DNA of 64,000 bases from Bettongia penicillata ogilbyi (GCA_023548195.1 JAJHZJ010000082.1:930001-994000); one strand, 5' to 3'; counted from the first letter of the stretch, positions 1 through 11,224 are shown. Numbers and translations: made by a program. The notes: generated from the letters alone by a model not told the origin.

Positions 1-296
1 AAGACGATTATAGGGTATCATGTTATAGTCAAGAAACAGCTAGAAAGTATCTGATGAAAAGTAACTTTGAAGTCTGAAGTCCTGGATAGGAGTAATCGTG
101 TATGGCAAAAGAAAGGGGAAGATTACATTCCACCTCATGTGGTAAGATGCATACTGCTTATGTTTCTGTCACTCATACTTAGGATCACAGAATATTACTG
201 ATGGAAAGGGCTAAATATAACCTAGTCCAAGCTAGCAATTTCACACACTGAAAACAGAGGCAAGCAAAATTACTTGAAATGAAATGGTGGCAGACA

Positions 297-1035
297 CCCA
301 TAGCACTTCTTATCAATCAATCAATTTTTATTTATTAAATAAATATTTTTTAATATTTATTTATTACATTCATTAATAAACATTTATTAAGCACCCACTA
401 TGTGTTGGGGAAAACAAATACAAAGGATGAAACAATCTTTACTCTCAAGAAGCTTAACTGCAAGTAAGATTATGTATGTAATATACATATGTAAGTAATA
501 TACATATGTAAGTATATAAAGAATAATTATAAAGTGAATAAACACAAAGAAAAACCAAGTATTTGGGGCAGGAGAGTGCTAACAGTTGGAATCAGGAAAG
601 CTTCATTCATGTAGAAGGTAGTATCTGATCTGTGTCTTAAAGGAACAGAAGGATTCTATTAGGGAAAGGTATTTGAGATGGCCCATGGGAAACGAAGTGT
701 AATGTGTGAGCATCAGAGACAAGGGTCAGTGTGGCTAGATCACAGAGTGTAAGAAGAGGAGTTATGGACAATGAGGCTAGATAGGGTAGAGCCAGGTTGT
801 AAAGGGATTTAAAAGTAAAATGGAGGAATTTATATTTTATCCTAGAAGGCAAAAGGGAGCCACTGGGATTTACTGAGTAGGGGAATGACATGGTCAGATA
901 CATGCTTAGAGGAAATCACTTTGGAAAAATTTGGAGGACTGACTATAGCGAAAGGATAGACTTGAGGCAGGGAAGGGCACTGTGATAATCTGGGTAAGAG
1001 GTGATGAAGAACTGAACTAAGGTAGTCATTGTGGC
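297..1035 (-). mobile_element. L2 LINE, 3' end, antisense
   Basis: The plus strand carries the reverse complement of the L2 3' end: CATTTATTAAGCACCCACTA at 379-398, then the downstream block with GGGAATGACATGGTCAGATA near 881-900 and the TTGAGGCAGGGAAGGGCA segment near 962. Order and content match L2 read backwards. Old and full of small gaps; no coding capacity remains. Confidence 0.8.
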
Positions 1036-1785
1036 TTTTTAACATAGCTACATGCTTTCAAAATTTCTGGTAAAACTTCTAGCTTTTCAGAACATTTGTA
1101 AGGCTGTTGGTTCTTTCTGAGTTTGGTTGACTTATCTGGGGCAAGAGATGGATGGATTTTTCATCTTCGTGGGATTCCCATATCAGATGAGTATTCTAAG
1201 TAAAAAACTATATGAATAATTTTTTGCACACTTAAATATATTATTTACAAATACTGATGATGGCATACTCTCAGAATTTCTAATCAAGGTCACAAAAGGT
1301 CTCCCCTTTGGAGAGAATGAAATCTTAGCTCACCTTAAACACTCACCATAAGGTAAAATTCTGATTGTCCAATATGATGCCTCCTCCTCCACTAATATAC
1401 CCAACATAGAAACATGGCTTCTTGAACCAGGACTCACATGAAAACTCTCTTCTTCTTCTTTTTAGTATTATGTTCACATATGATCAAATATGCAGGTATG
1501 ACAAGGGAAGTATATAGGCCCTAAGTAATACTTACTGAAATGATAAAAAAAAAAAATTTTAGGACAGAATAATTTTAAGAAGTGGAGAATGGATTCAATA
1601 CTTTTTAAAGCATGGGGTGGTCCCAGGTGGAGCAAAAGGAAAATAGGAAGCTTTTGTTAACTACTGTGGGAGTTAGAAATCCATGTTGTCACATATTAGC
1701 AGGTTTTCTTCTCTTCATGAGACTTTGATAAGACAAAGCTGCTGATTTTCTGTTACCATCCCTTAAAACATTTCTATAAGAAAGA

Positions 1786-1982
1786 CAGGGATTCTTATTT
1801 TGGGGTTCATAAACTTGATTTTTAAAAAGTATTTCATTACAATTTTGAATTGTATTTTGAAAAAGTATTTCATTACAATTGGTTTACTTTGTAATCCTCT
1901 TATATAATTTCATGCATGCAATAGCATTATTATGAGAAAAGGTCCTTAGTCTTCACACACAAAGAAAGTCTAAGAACCTCTG
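1786..1982. mobile_element. hAT-type MITE, 197 bp
   Basis: Begins CAGGGATTCTTA and ends TAAGAACCTCTG, giving imperfect 12-bp terminal inverted repeats (10 of 12). The interior (ATTGGTTTACTTTGTAATCC at 1878-1897) resembles a common mammalian non-autonomous hAT family whose ends read CAGGGGTTCTTA. No clear 8-bp target duplication. A 14-bp stretch, GTATTTCATTACAA, occurs twice inside (near 1829 and 1865). Confidence 0.65.
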
Positions 1983-2439
1983 ATGAGAAGAAAGTTGTTC
2001 TCCTGTTCAAATAGAGGTTTCATGTGTCTTCTGGTCAAGAAGTCATGCTCCCATGTTTGGTCTACTAGAGGTTGATTCAATCGCCTTGGTTCTTTTTGGT
2101 CCCTGAATTCTAACTCTTGGCATATATTTGGCTTCATCCACTATCGGAACTCGTTAAAAAAAACTCCACTGAATCCTCATCTGGCAAAAAGCAAACAACA
2201 ACCATCAGCTGTCCCTTTAGAATGATGAACTGGAAATCTGGAAAACAAAGTTTCTTCAGGGACAGAAATAATTATGTCAACCACATCAGTGTGGTCCTCA
2301 GAAGGATTTGAATCCAGAGCTCCAGAGCTGAGAGTACAATTTATGGATCCGCTTCATCACTTCAGATCACTAAAGAGGTGATACCTCACAGGACTCAAGG
2401 CCATTATGACAATGCTCTGATTTACTATGCTGAGGGAGT

Positions 2440-2650
2440 CATGGGAGGTAGAGTGGATAGTGTGGGGCTTGACATCAGGAAGAGCTGTGTTTAAATTCTT
2501 TCTCAGACATTTAATAGCTATGTGACCCTGGGTGAAGGCTCAGTTTCTGTAAGATGGGCATAATAAAAGCATCTACTTCACAGGATTGTTAACATACCTG
2601 AAGCACTTTGCAGACCTTAAAGTGCCATTATTATTATCATCATAGTACTA
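2440..2650 (+). mobile_element. THER1/MIR-type CORE-SINE
   Basis: Shows the tRNA-like head (GTAGAGTGGATAGTGTGG), the core with TAGCTATGTGACCCTGGGTG, and a tail ending GCAGACCTTAAAGTGCCATT plus an ATT-rich end, which is the THER1 3' end. Strongly diverged. Confidence 0.75.
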
Positions 2651-3059
2651 AGGTAAAGATCTGAAAAAGGAGCTGACTTTCTCCCAAAGGTCTCATGCAC
2701 AAGATTTTAGATTCACTGGTCAAGATTTAGAAGAATTATCTGCCTATAATTTATTTTTTTAAAAAAAATTAAATCACTGCCTACTTTTTTTTCCTTCAGG
2801 TAGTATCAAAATATAGGCAACTTTTATTCTTTACAAGTCACCCAACCAAAAATGATTCATTTCACAAGGCCAGGTGGAAAGTGAAGATCCATGAGAGTGA
2901 TTTAAGACATTATTTATTCATCTTCAACTAGGTGTAAAGATAACCAATATTGTTAATCCAATATGCAAATAGTGGAGGGATAGAGAATCAACCTGTGATT
3001 TTCTTGGCACAGGGAATTCCTCCATGAAGAAAAGTCTCTCTATTAATGTCAAATGCCTC

Positions 3060-3200
3060 TTTCTCTGCAGTTTATAGTCCTAGAGAGTTGCTTAGGACAC
3101 CAAGAGGTTACATGATTTGCCCAGAGTTACAAAAGCCATTATGTGGGACCTGAACCTGACTTCTGAGCTCTGAGTCTGGCCCAGCTCTCTATCAACAGGA
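3060..3200 (-). mobile_element. MIR-type SINE fragment
   Basis: Reverse complement of the MIR head and core: TGATTTGCCCAGAGTTACAA at 3115-3134, then a degraded GGGACCTGAACCTGACTTCT block and CCAGCTCTCTATCAAC. Confidence 0.6.
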
Positions 3201-4589
3201 CCTTAAAATTTGCAAATGAGGAAAACAAAGTAAAATATTCACTGATTTGCTTGTCAGAGTCAGAGCCTAGGTAGGTTAGTAGGAGAAAGTCAGCAATGAG
3301 TTGGGAATTCTTACTTGATTCTGTATCCGCTGAACTGCAGGACCAAATGATAGATCCAAAGACACAAATTTCCTTACACAAATTTTATTTTCTCCCATAT
3401 GACTAGGGGTCAATAATCTATTCTGAGTGTATTTCATAAATAACCTCAATATGTAAGGATTCCCAATTCTCAGAGACAGGTAAGGATTCTCAATTCTATC
3501 TTCTTTAAGTTATAGTGTTAGTATTTGCCACTCTACGCTGGTTATAATACAGTTTATTCTTCTTGCCATCTGAGCTATTTGAATTCAGCTGATAATGATT
3601 AACTAATATACCATTGTAGCATTTACTAAATAGAAAAGGTGTAACTTATTTAAAAGAAAACCAGATATTTGCTCACTCCTGAATTCTCCTTTTGTCTTTG
3701 CTCTATTATTTTAGATATTGCATTTGTCTAAGCTCTACTGTTATCAAAGACTAGAAAAACTAACGTTCAAACTGAAAAGCTCATCTTCTCCCTGAAGTGT
3801 TCCACTTTCTGAATCTTCTAATATTTGCTGCTCCCTAGACAAGCAGGTCCCATGGCTATTAGTCTGAGTCACTTTCAGGCACGAGTTGCTTGGGGGAGAA
3901 TCTCTAGTCTGCTTTTGATTCAAATTTTGTGACTTCACCCATACAAAGTAAGAGAAAATAATTTACTACAGTCACCTTGAACATCTCAATGCCTGCATAC
4001 TCATTTTAATATCAGTAAGAAATTCGATAGTCCCAAACTGGGCTTCCCATGACCATAAGCACTAAATGATGCTTCAGGGCCATGCTAATTTCATTATGAA
4101 TACTGCTTTGAGTTCACTGTGCACATAACAAGTCAGTCTGACTGCATTAACAAATTTGAATAATTTTTTATAGTACAGTACTTGAAAGTTTAAATACTCT
4201 CATATTATCGTTATCCAAAAAACTGAGTCACAAACAAAAAGGGTTCACCCAAGAGCCACCTGAGCTGAGTTGGAGCCTGCAGTTGAAAACATGCTGAGAC
4301 TCCATGATCCTTCTATCACCTGTGGAGAAAGTATGTGCATTCTCAGCACTACTGTGGTTTTTCAATCATTTTCTATTACGCTGCTCTCTCATCCTCCACA
4401 ACCAACACATGGCCTTTGTGATTTTATTCTGAGGTCCGAGCAACAGTAACAATTCTTTTAGCGATCATTCAGAGAATCTGGATGTTGTCTTAAAGACAGG
4501 ATTACAGCCTGCTAGTGAGAGGAGCTGAACTTCTGATTTCATGGTATACTGTTATTTAGAGAGAGAATAATGCAAGTCCTCATTTTCTC

Positions 4590-4735
4590 TACAATTTTTA
4601 GTCTTAGGGAACTGACCAGGGCACCGGGCAGTTATGTGAAGTTGCCAAGGTTCATACATCTAGTGTGTGTCAGAGGAAGCCCCTGAACCCAGGTCTTCCT
4701 GATCAAACCCAGCTCTCCGCCTCATTATAGCTTAA
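4590..4735 (-). mobile_element. MIR-type SINE fragment
   Basis: Contains GTTGCCAAGGTTCATACATC and GAACCCAGGTCTTCCTGATC, the reverse complement of the MIR/THER1 core and head, ending in the usual CCAGCTCTCCGCCTC block. Confidence 0.65.
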
Positions 4736-5262
4736 ATGCTTTTAAAATAAATTTAGTCAAGCTAGGGGTTTGGTTTTATAAACATAGGTTTCAAATTACA
4801 AAATCATCTTTTCCCTCTTCTCTCTCATGCCTTTCTCCAACCCCCTTCTGAACATCCAGGTGAGCACGGGAAGGAGGACATTTGTGCATATGCTGCATTT
4901 CACCAAAGTCTTGATTCCTACTAGATCAGTCATGCCTTTCTGCACTTTGGTGATTTCCCAGCCTGAGCTGAATGTCCTTGAGCTCACTAGTTGCTTTTGT
5001 ACTTCTCTAATGAAGCATAGCACCCAGAAAATTCACAAGAAAAAGTAATGCCTAGTGAATGCTAGTTTGTTCTTAAGTCTTTACAAGTCAAACATATAAA
5101 TTAGCTGTCTGCTTCTCTGAAAGGATTGGGGGCCACTGGAACTTCCTCCACGCCTATCCTCATCCAGATTTCCTTTTTCAATGGGGCATTTTGGGTTTTC
5201 CACCTTTACAGGTCAATGTCCCTAAGCAGAAAGAAAAACTGTAGGTTCTTTAAACTGCTCTG

Positions 5263-5268
5263 ACTCAC
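5263..5268 (-). other. ADD3: Splice donor of the ADD3 exon
   Basis: Minus strand reads CAAAGTCCT followed by GTGAGT, a consensus donor. It falls exactly where similarity to gamma-adducin stops, after codon 65. Confidence 0.9.
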
Positions 5269-5463
5269 AGGACTTTGCAGGATCTGAGTGACTCTCTTCC
5301 TCTGTTCCATCATATTGAAGTCTTGTCTTAGGTCTGGAGACATATTCCTTTCCCTAATGTATTCAGGGTCATTTTCATTGATGCGATCAAAATATCTCTC
5401 TTTGTGAGGCATGCTGGGAGGGGGAGGAGTCGTGATCACTCCTGGATTAGCATCTGAACTCAT
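5269..5463 (-). CDS. ADD3: Gamma-adducin, first coding exon (codons 1-65)
   Basis: Adducins cap fast-growing actin ends and recruit spectrin to actin at the membrane skeleton; gamma-adducin is the widely expressed partner of alpha-adducin. Read on the minus strand, the exon encodes 65 residues starting [20 protein letters not shown] and ending in VTQILQSP. From memory this matches the N terminus of mammalian gamma-adducin nearly residue for residue, the visible difference being residues 6-7 (NP here, SQ in human). It is the head-domain start, ahead of the aldolase-like core. Translation runs on past LQSP into unrelated residues because a GTGAGT splice donor follows at 5268-5263, leaving phase 0; the family continues with AFRED in the next exon, which I could not find in positions 1-5200. 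The start is the family start and lies 29 bases inside the exon. Alpha- and beta-adducin differ clearly here, so ADD3 is a firm call. Confidence 0.97.
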
Positions 5464-5492
5464 GTTTCAAGGCTGTCAATTCTTCTTGTCAC
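5464..5492 (-). other. ADD3: ADD3 5' UTR part of the exon, with splice acceptor
   Basis: On the minus strand the start codon is preceded by 29 bases beginning GTGACAAG. Immediately upstream is an AG acceptor (bases 5494-5493) with a good pyrimidine tract (TTTTTCTTTTTTCTTGATAC) at about 5495-5514. The 5' UTR is therefore split, with one or more non-coding exons upstream (higher coordinates), as is usual for ADD3. Confidence 0.85.
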
Positions 5493-6063
5493 CTGTATCA
5501 AGAAAAAAGAAAAATGGGAGACATTAAGGTTATTATAAAATCTAACTTAAAGAGTACAAGCATAAAATGTTTCTTGTCCTTCTAGTAATGATGGCAACAT
5601 CCTTAAACAGAGCCGTTTTTCAAATGAAATCAGATCAAGTTCTAACTTTGTGAAGATCTCCTAGGTAATGATACTAAACTGCAAACTATGTTTTGGAAGC
5701 TGATGAAAACAAGCAGCTAAATCATGATACTGGAATCAGGTAATTGCCAAATAAAATTGTGAAAGAGAACAGTGATTATAAACCAGAAAATTAGAATATT
5801 AGATTGTAAAAACAACATTTCTTGTTGATAATACCTATTTTGCTATGGACATTTTCTGATCTGAAGAAAACTAGATTCATATTATTAAGATCCACAGTAA
5901 TATTTTTTGATTTTTTTGATAGAATTAAACCTTGGCTTTATTTAACAGGTTCACTTCATTCCAGTGACAATTTGCCAGCACTCTAGAATAAAACATGATT
6001 TCAGGATTTTCCAAATGATTCAACAAATTCCTTAGGAAATGAAAATTGTGGGTAGATTAAAAG

Positions 6064-6087
6064 GTGTGTGTGTGTGTGTGTGTGTGT
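6064..6087. repeat. (TG)n microsatellite
   Basis: Perfect TG tract of about 12 units inside the left arm of the inverted repeat; its counterpart is the CA tract at 10736-10777. Confidence 0.95.
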
Positions 6088-6089
6088 TT

Positions 6090-6205
6090 GCTTATAGCCA
6101 GTGAAGTGTTGTTTGCTTGACTATGCATCTTTGTTCCAAGAAATATTTTCCTTTTCTTTCAGTGGGGTATGGGGTGCTAGGAGGGAGAGAAAATATATTT
6201 CTCTT
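6090..6205 (+). mobile_element. L1 3' UTR fragment
   Basis: GTTTGCTTGACTATGCATCT followed by a GGGGTATGGGG-type G-rich stretch and AGGGAGAGAAAATATATTT resembles the end of marsupial L1 3' UTRs. Repeated in inverse orientation at about 10618-10715. Confidence 0.5.
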
Positions 6206-6529
6206 AAGTAAAAGAAATGGGAACTGAGTGATGCCACAAATGAGGTAACCATATTGTTAATTTGGCTTCATCGTTCTGTTTTGTTATAAGAGACTCACAG
6301 AGTAGGTGTAATCTGGACATGTTTGTAATGTAAAGATAAAACACATCATTAAAGCTTTTTTGAAAATGAAAAAGATCTGGGTTTGAGTGGACAACAAGCT
6401 CAGTGTGACTCAACAGTGTGATGTGAAAGCCCAGAAACTTAGTGCAATCTTAAACTGTATATAAAGAAGCCTCTAGGTCATATTTTAAAGCAACCCAAAT
6501 GGTGAATGGCCTCCAAATCATGCCACATG

Positions 6530-6920
6530 AGGACTAATGAAAGGAAAGAGTGATGGATGTTTAACCAGGAAAAGAGAAGACTTAGAGGAGAATGTGATAA
6601 CTTTCTTTGAGTAGCTGCAGGGCTGGCATATCAAAGAGGGGCCGTACTTGTTCTGCTTGGTGCCATGGAGCGTAACTGAAAGGAACTGATGAAAGCTTCA
6701 AAGAGATACCTTGAGGTTTGATATAAGGAAACACTTCCAAAGAATCTAAGCTCTTTCAAAGTCCTTTGCATCAGGCAGTAGCAGTTTCCTCCTTGGTGGA
6801 GTTCTTTCAAATTAAGGCTGGATGACCATTTACAATGAGGAGAGGAAATTCTTGTTCAGGTAAGGGTTGGATCAGATGAAATCTGAGGTCCCTTCCAAAT
6901 CTGAGCTTATAGGATTCTGA
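6530..6920 (+). mobile_element. CR1/L3 LINE, 3' end
   Basis: Has the conserved order of the mammalian L3/CR1 3' end: AGAGAAGACTTAGAGGAGAA, CTTGTTCTGCTTGGTGCC, TTTGATATAAGGAAACACTT, AAGGCTGGATGACCATTTAC, and GGTTGGATCAGATG with TCTGAGGTCCCTTCC at the end. Only the first part is present in the other inverted-repeat arm. Confidence 0.75.
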
Positions 6921-7507
6921 GTACATATATGTTTTCATCAATAATTACAGTATTTCTTGGCTTATGAGTCTCCATATTTGATGCTACCCAATCTTCTGTA
7001 GATTATGTATATTTTTATTATATTGTACTTTACTTGATTCCATCAGTACCTATTCTTCAGTTTAGTAGCTTTTTAAAAAACTCACAAAGGATAATATAAG
7101 TCAAAACAGAAAGAAATAATTTATAACAAGGCAGGGGTCAAACCTCCTTGAAAAAAAGTTGCAATCCAAAGCCAGTGGAAGTTTTAAAGTCATCAATGGA
7201 GAGGTACAGAGCAGGGCTTTCAGGTCAAGGTAAACAAATATCTGGTCCAGGTACAAAGAGAAGCTAATGGAGACAAACAAAATGCAGAGAGGTTGTTTCA
7301 TGGGCTTGCATGATTTGCTCACTCACAGAGTTCACAAAACATATATAATGTGAAGAATGTACTCAGAAACAAGTAAAAAAGTAGTGTAAAATTCACAATG
7401 CTTTAAGAGCTTAAGAAAACTCTCAATTTGTAATGATAATACTTGATGAATTTCAAACCACAAAGTATTAAAAGGAATAAAAAAAGAAAATTACATCATG
7501 TCTAAAC

Positions 7508-7590
7508 TTATCAATAAACGTTTAGTAAGCACCTAGTATGTCATAGGCGCTGTGCTAAAGACACCAATAATAATGAGCATATTGATTTTG
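7508..7590 (-). mobile_element. L2 3' end fragment, antisense
   Basis: TCAATAAACGTTTAGTAAGC and CACCTAGTATGTCATAGGCG are the reverse complement of the extreme L2 3' end. Confidence 0.6.
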
Positions 7591-7799
7591 AATATATATG
7601 TAGAGAATAATATAGTGGCTAAATTTAGAAAATGTTGATGGTCTTATAAGAAGAAAAACACTGAAAATCAATAGGAGATGGGAAACAGGTTAACTGTGCA
7701 CCCAGCAATTAGTACAGGGTCTGTAACATTGTAGGGATTTAATAAATGCTTAAGTGATTCATAATGCAAGTTTTGCATGTGTGTTCTGGGTTGATATAT

Positions 7800-8115
7800 G
7801 CATTGAAAGAATTAATGATGGTTTCAAAAAAACTTAGGTAAAGTATACACTACCAACAATGTAAAGATAAACAACTTTGAAAGACTTAGGAATTCTGATC
7901 CATGCAGGGATGAGCAATGATGAATCATGTTTTCCATTTTCTGAACTAGAAGTGATGGCCTGAAGGAGACAAGGATATATTTTTGGAGGTGGTAATATGA
8001 AAATTTATTTTGCTTAAGTATACATAGTTGTTAAATAGCTTTTTACAAAAAAAGGGAGGGGGGAGGGAAAATAGGAAGGAGGGAAAACAGACATTTATTA
8101 ATTGAAAGAAGTTTT
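7800..8115 (+). mobile_element. L1 3' UTR fragment
   Basis: AACTTTGAAAGACTTAGGAA, a degraded TGATGAATCATG block and AAAGGGAGGGGGGAGGGAAA match the 3' UTR of marsupial L1s in order. No ORF2 part precedes it. Confidence 0.6.
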
Positions 8116-8279
8116 AAAGAAAGAATTACTGATATAAAACTATGTTCTGGGTAGAAGGGACATAAAATTATCCTGTATGTGGGAAATGAAAAAGAGGAGG
8201 TATTGCTTATAATTGGTCTGTTTGGTTTACCATAAAACATAGAGAGACTGTAAAATTTCACTATGGTCCACTCAAAAAT

Positions 8280-9060
8280 ACAGGAGGCCTACTGGGGGCA
8301 GTGTTCTTAGAGTATGTGGTCAGGTGGTCTGTGAAAGGGCCTAGAGCAAAGAAGAAAAGCATGGTGACAGTGATCACCTCCACCGAAATGCAGTGCTGTG
8401 CTGAGGATAGGAATGAACATGGAAAGTCTTGGAAGAGTACTATCCAGGTCCACTGAGATTCGGGGAACTTTCCTGACCATGTCCTTAGCCTAAGCTAAAG
8501 CCCACACTTTTTTGGTGCCAAGGTGAAGAAGTCCAAGGCACTCAAAATGCTTAGTTCAATCCTATTCCCACCAAAGTGAGATGGGGGAGGTACAGCCCCG
8601 TGCTTCAAACTCAGATGGAACCAGAACTGTTGATTGTAAGAATACTGAGCCTGATACTCTCATACATGCTATAAGCAACTTCACTTGGTTGCAAAAATAC
8701 TTCAAGAAAGCACAGGCAGGTAAGAGGGAGATAATGGCAGGCTGGAGCCCTTGGAGTTATGAACAAGCATGGGAAACTATTTCCATCATGTTCCTTGATC
8801 TGTGGAGTTTGCAATTCTAAAGACTGCTGAAAGTAGACCTCTTCTGGGTGAGATTGTTCTCAGTTTCCTGGTTTGAATCAAGATGTTACCTTGCTTCCAA
8901 CTGAAGAGTTCATGTACTCTATGTATACTTTGAAATACCATGGAATAATCCGCAGAACTTCTCTGATTTCTATTTGCTATTTTGCTTGGGCAAATCAGGT
9001 TATTCATGAATTCTCACTATTCATGATAGTCTTTTGTGCAACTTGAATTGGGTAGGATGG
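8280..9060. other. Unidentified spacer sequence of the inverted repeat
   Basis: Moderately GC-balanced, non-simple sequence between the arms. It contains a 79-codon open frame (8581-8820, plus strand) that resembles nothing I know and has no upstream or downstream support; I do not call a gene. It could be an old ERV or DNA-transposon remnant or unique intron. Confidence 0.4.
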
Positions 9061-9079
9061 GGATAGCTGGGAAGGATGA

Positions 9080-9412
9080 CAAGTACCATATAGGTGTGTA
9101 TTTGTCCTTTGTTGCCGAAGAAGATCATGCCACCAGAGAAATGATGACATGACTTGCACTTGACTTTGTTTTGAGTGAGGGAGGGCTGTGCAGGTCACCG
9201 GCCTCACTTCTCCTCCAGAGCCATCTGAATCCAATGACCAGATATTCATCAGGATGACTAGAGATGACCCAGGATGAGGCAATTGGGGTTAAGTGACTAG
9301 CCCAAGGTCACACAGCTAGCGAGTGTCAAGTGTCTGAGCTGAGATTTGAACTCAGGTCCTCCTGATTCCTACACTGGTGCTCTATCCACTGCACCACCTA
9401 GCTGCTGGACGC
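9080..9412 (-). mobile_element. Marsupial tRNA-derived SINE with RTE-type tail
   Basis: On the minus strand it starts CAGCTAGGTGGTGCAGTGGA, continues with the tRNA-like and core blocks (GTGTGACCTTGGGCTAGTCA, CTTAACCCCAATTGCCTC) and ends with a LINE-like tail including CAAGTCATGTCATCATTTCT and TCTTCGGCAACAAAGGACAA. Almost full length (about 330 bp) and fairly well preserved. Confidence 0.85.
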
Positions 9413-9440
9413 GCGCACACGCGCACACACACACACACAT
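9413..9440. repeat. CG/CA-rich microsatellite
   Basis: GCGCGCACACGCGCACAC followed by a CA tract, next to the head end of the minus-strand SINE; several CpGs. Confidence 0.8.
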
Positions 9441-10087
9441 GCAAATTTATACCATACAGGAATAATCAGGAAAGAAGTTCTGAACTAGACTTGGCCCATT
9501 GGATTAGAGATATTTGAAGATGGCAGACAAAACAATTTTAGCCTCAAACCTTTCTTGGAGACTGAGAGACCATCTTCCTTCAACAGTACCAGAACACTGT
9601 CTAGCCTTCCTTACAGCAAGGATGGTAGAAATTCTGGCACAGCTCTTCTGTAATTCCCAACAGAAGATAAGATGGATCAGATTGGATTTCAGGTAGTATC
9701 TATCTATGCCACCCATGAACATATTTTTATATTTAGACACCTCACACACATACATACCCTACCTGTGGGGGCTTGTTGAGCATCCTATTCTGGACCTATT
9801 CTAGAATGGAACATAGGCAATGTGTTCAAAATGTTCCCTAGTCAATTTGATGATGATGGTAATTTTTTTAAAATAAGGGGGAAAATGGTAATACAATGGT
9901 GTGTGTGCATGTATGCATATATGTAAACATAACTAGTGATAGGTCAATGAGAATCCTGAACTTATGGACATGTGAAGCTTTGGGGTGGAGTTCAAGGAGC
10001 ACCAGGCCTGAAGTCTCGAATACTTGAGTTCAAACTCAGCCTTTGCATCAGGTACACTTTGAAAGAGCTCAGATTTTGTTTCTTTAC

Positions 10088-10748
10088 AGTGTTTCCTTAT
10101 ATCAAACCTCAAGGTATCTCTTTGAAGCTTTCATCAGTTCCTTTCAGTTACGCTCCATGGCACCAAGCAGAACAAGTACGGCCTCTCTTTGATATGCCAG
10201 CTCTGCAGCTACTCAAAGAAAGTTATCACATTCTCCTCTAAGTCTTCTCTTTTCCTGGTTAAACATCCATCACTCTTTCCTTTCATTAGTCCTCATGTGG
10301 CATGATTTGGAGGCCATTCACCATTTGGGTTGCTTTAAAATATGACCTAGAGGCTTCTTTATATACAGTTTAAGATTGCACTAAGTTTCTGGGCTTTCAC
10401 ATCACACTGTTGAGTCACACTGAGCTTGTTGTCCACTCAAACCCAGATCTTTTTCATTTTCAAAAAAGCTTTAATGATGTGTTTTATCTTTACATTACAA
10501 ACATGTCCAGATTACACCTACTCTGTGAGTCTCTTATAACAAAACAGAACAATGAAGCCAAATTAACAGTATGGTTACCTCATTTGTGGCATCACTCAGT
10601 TCCCATTTCTTTTACTTAAGAGAAATATATTTTCTCTCCCTCCTAGCACCCCATACCCCACTGAAAGAAAAGGAAAATATTTCTTGGAACAAAGATGCAT
10701 AGTCAAGCAAACAACACTTCACTGGCTATAAGCAAACACACACACACA

Positions 10749-10779
<31 letters not shown>

Positions 10780-10918
10780 CCTTTTAATCTACCCACAATT
10801 TTCATTTCCTAAGGAATTTGTTGAATCATTTGGAAAATCCTGAAATCATGTTTTATTCTAGAGTGCTGGCAAATTGTCACTGGAATGAAGTGAACCTGTT
10901 AAATAAAGCCAAGGTTTA
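10088..10918 (-). repeat. Right arm of a near-perfect inverted repeat
   Basis: Reverse complement of 5926-6735 at about 99.5% identity outside the microsatellite. The arm is 21 bases longer because its CA tract (10736-10777) is longer than the TG tract of the other arm. Outside the arm, 10919-10995 still resembles 5850-5925 but with many differences. Confidence 0.95.
10736..10777. repeat. (CA)n microsatellite
   Basis: CA tract with one interruption inside the right arm of the inverted repeat. Confidence 0.95.
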
Positions 10919-10998
10919 TTCTACCAAGAAAACAAAAAGTATTACTGTGGATCATGACAGTGATATGGTTTTGTTCAGATGAAGAAATGTTCATAGGC

Positions 10999-11170
10999 AA
11001 CTCCTGGCTGTGTGACCCTAGACAAATCACATGACTTTGGTTGGCTTCCATTTTCTTATCTGTAAAATGGGGATAATAGTACCTATCCCTCAGGGCTGCT
11101 GTGAGGATCGGATGAGATAACTGTAAAGTACTTAGTATAGGGCCTAACACTTAGTAAGTACTGTACAGGT
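10999..11170 (+). mobile_element. MIR/THER1 SINE
   Basis: AACTCCTGGCTGTGTGACCC, TTATCTGTAAAATGGGGATA, GGGCTGCTGTGAGGATCGGA and CTTAGTAAGTACTGTACAGG give the MIR core and 3' end in order; the head is missing. Confidence 0.85.
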
Positions 11171-11224
11171 TAGCTATTAGCTATCACGAATGGTCCCCTG
11201 GGTTGACAGAGAGAATGGCTTGTG

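Larger units (their letters stand above)
1..5262 (-). other. ADD3: ADD3 intron 2 (part)
   Basis: Sequence downstream of the ADD3 exon on its strand. It holds an L2, a hAT-type element and several CORE-SINE pieces listed separately. About 1040-1780, 1990-2430, 2660-3050, 3210-4580 and 4740-5200 show nothing I can identify beyond AT-rich intronic sequence. Confidence 0.8.
5926..6735 (+). repeat. Left arm of a near-perfect inverted repeat
   Basis: About 810 bp matching the reverse complement of 10088-10918. Reading both arms in full I count four substitutions (near 6255, 6270, 6619 and 6637) plus a length difference in a TG/CA microsatellite. Homology continues outwards at lower identity (5850-5925, and a few tens of bases past 6735). 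The arm contains an L1 3' UTR piece (about 6090-6205) and the first part of a CR1/L3 3' end (from about 6530). A 69-codon open frame occurs in both arms and is not a gene. Confidence 0.95.

Noticed and set aside
8581..8820. 79-codon open frame in the inverted-repeat spacer
   Set aside because: No family resemblance and a minus-strand frame of similar length overlaps it; not enough to call a gene.
6204..10619. Two nearly identical 69-residue open frames (6204-6413 minus, 10410-10619 plus)
   Set aside because: They are the same segment in the two arms of the inverted repeat. The frame is short, spans no known domain and owes its duplication to the arms, not to a gene pair.
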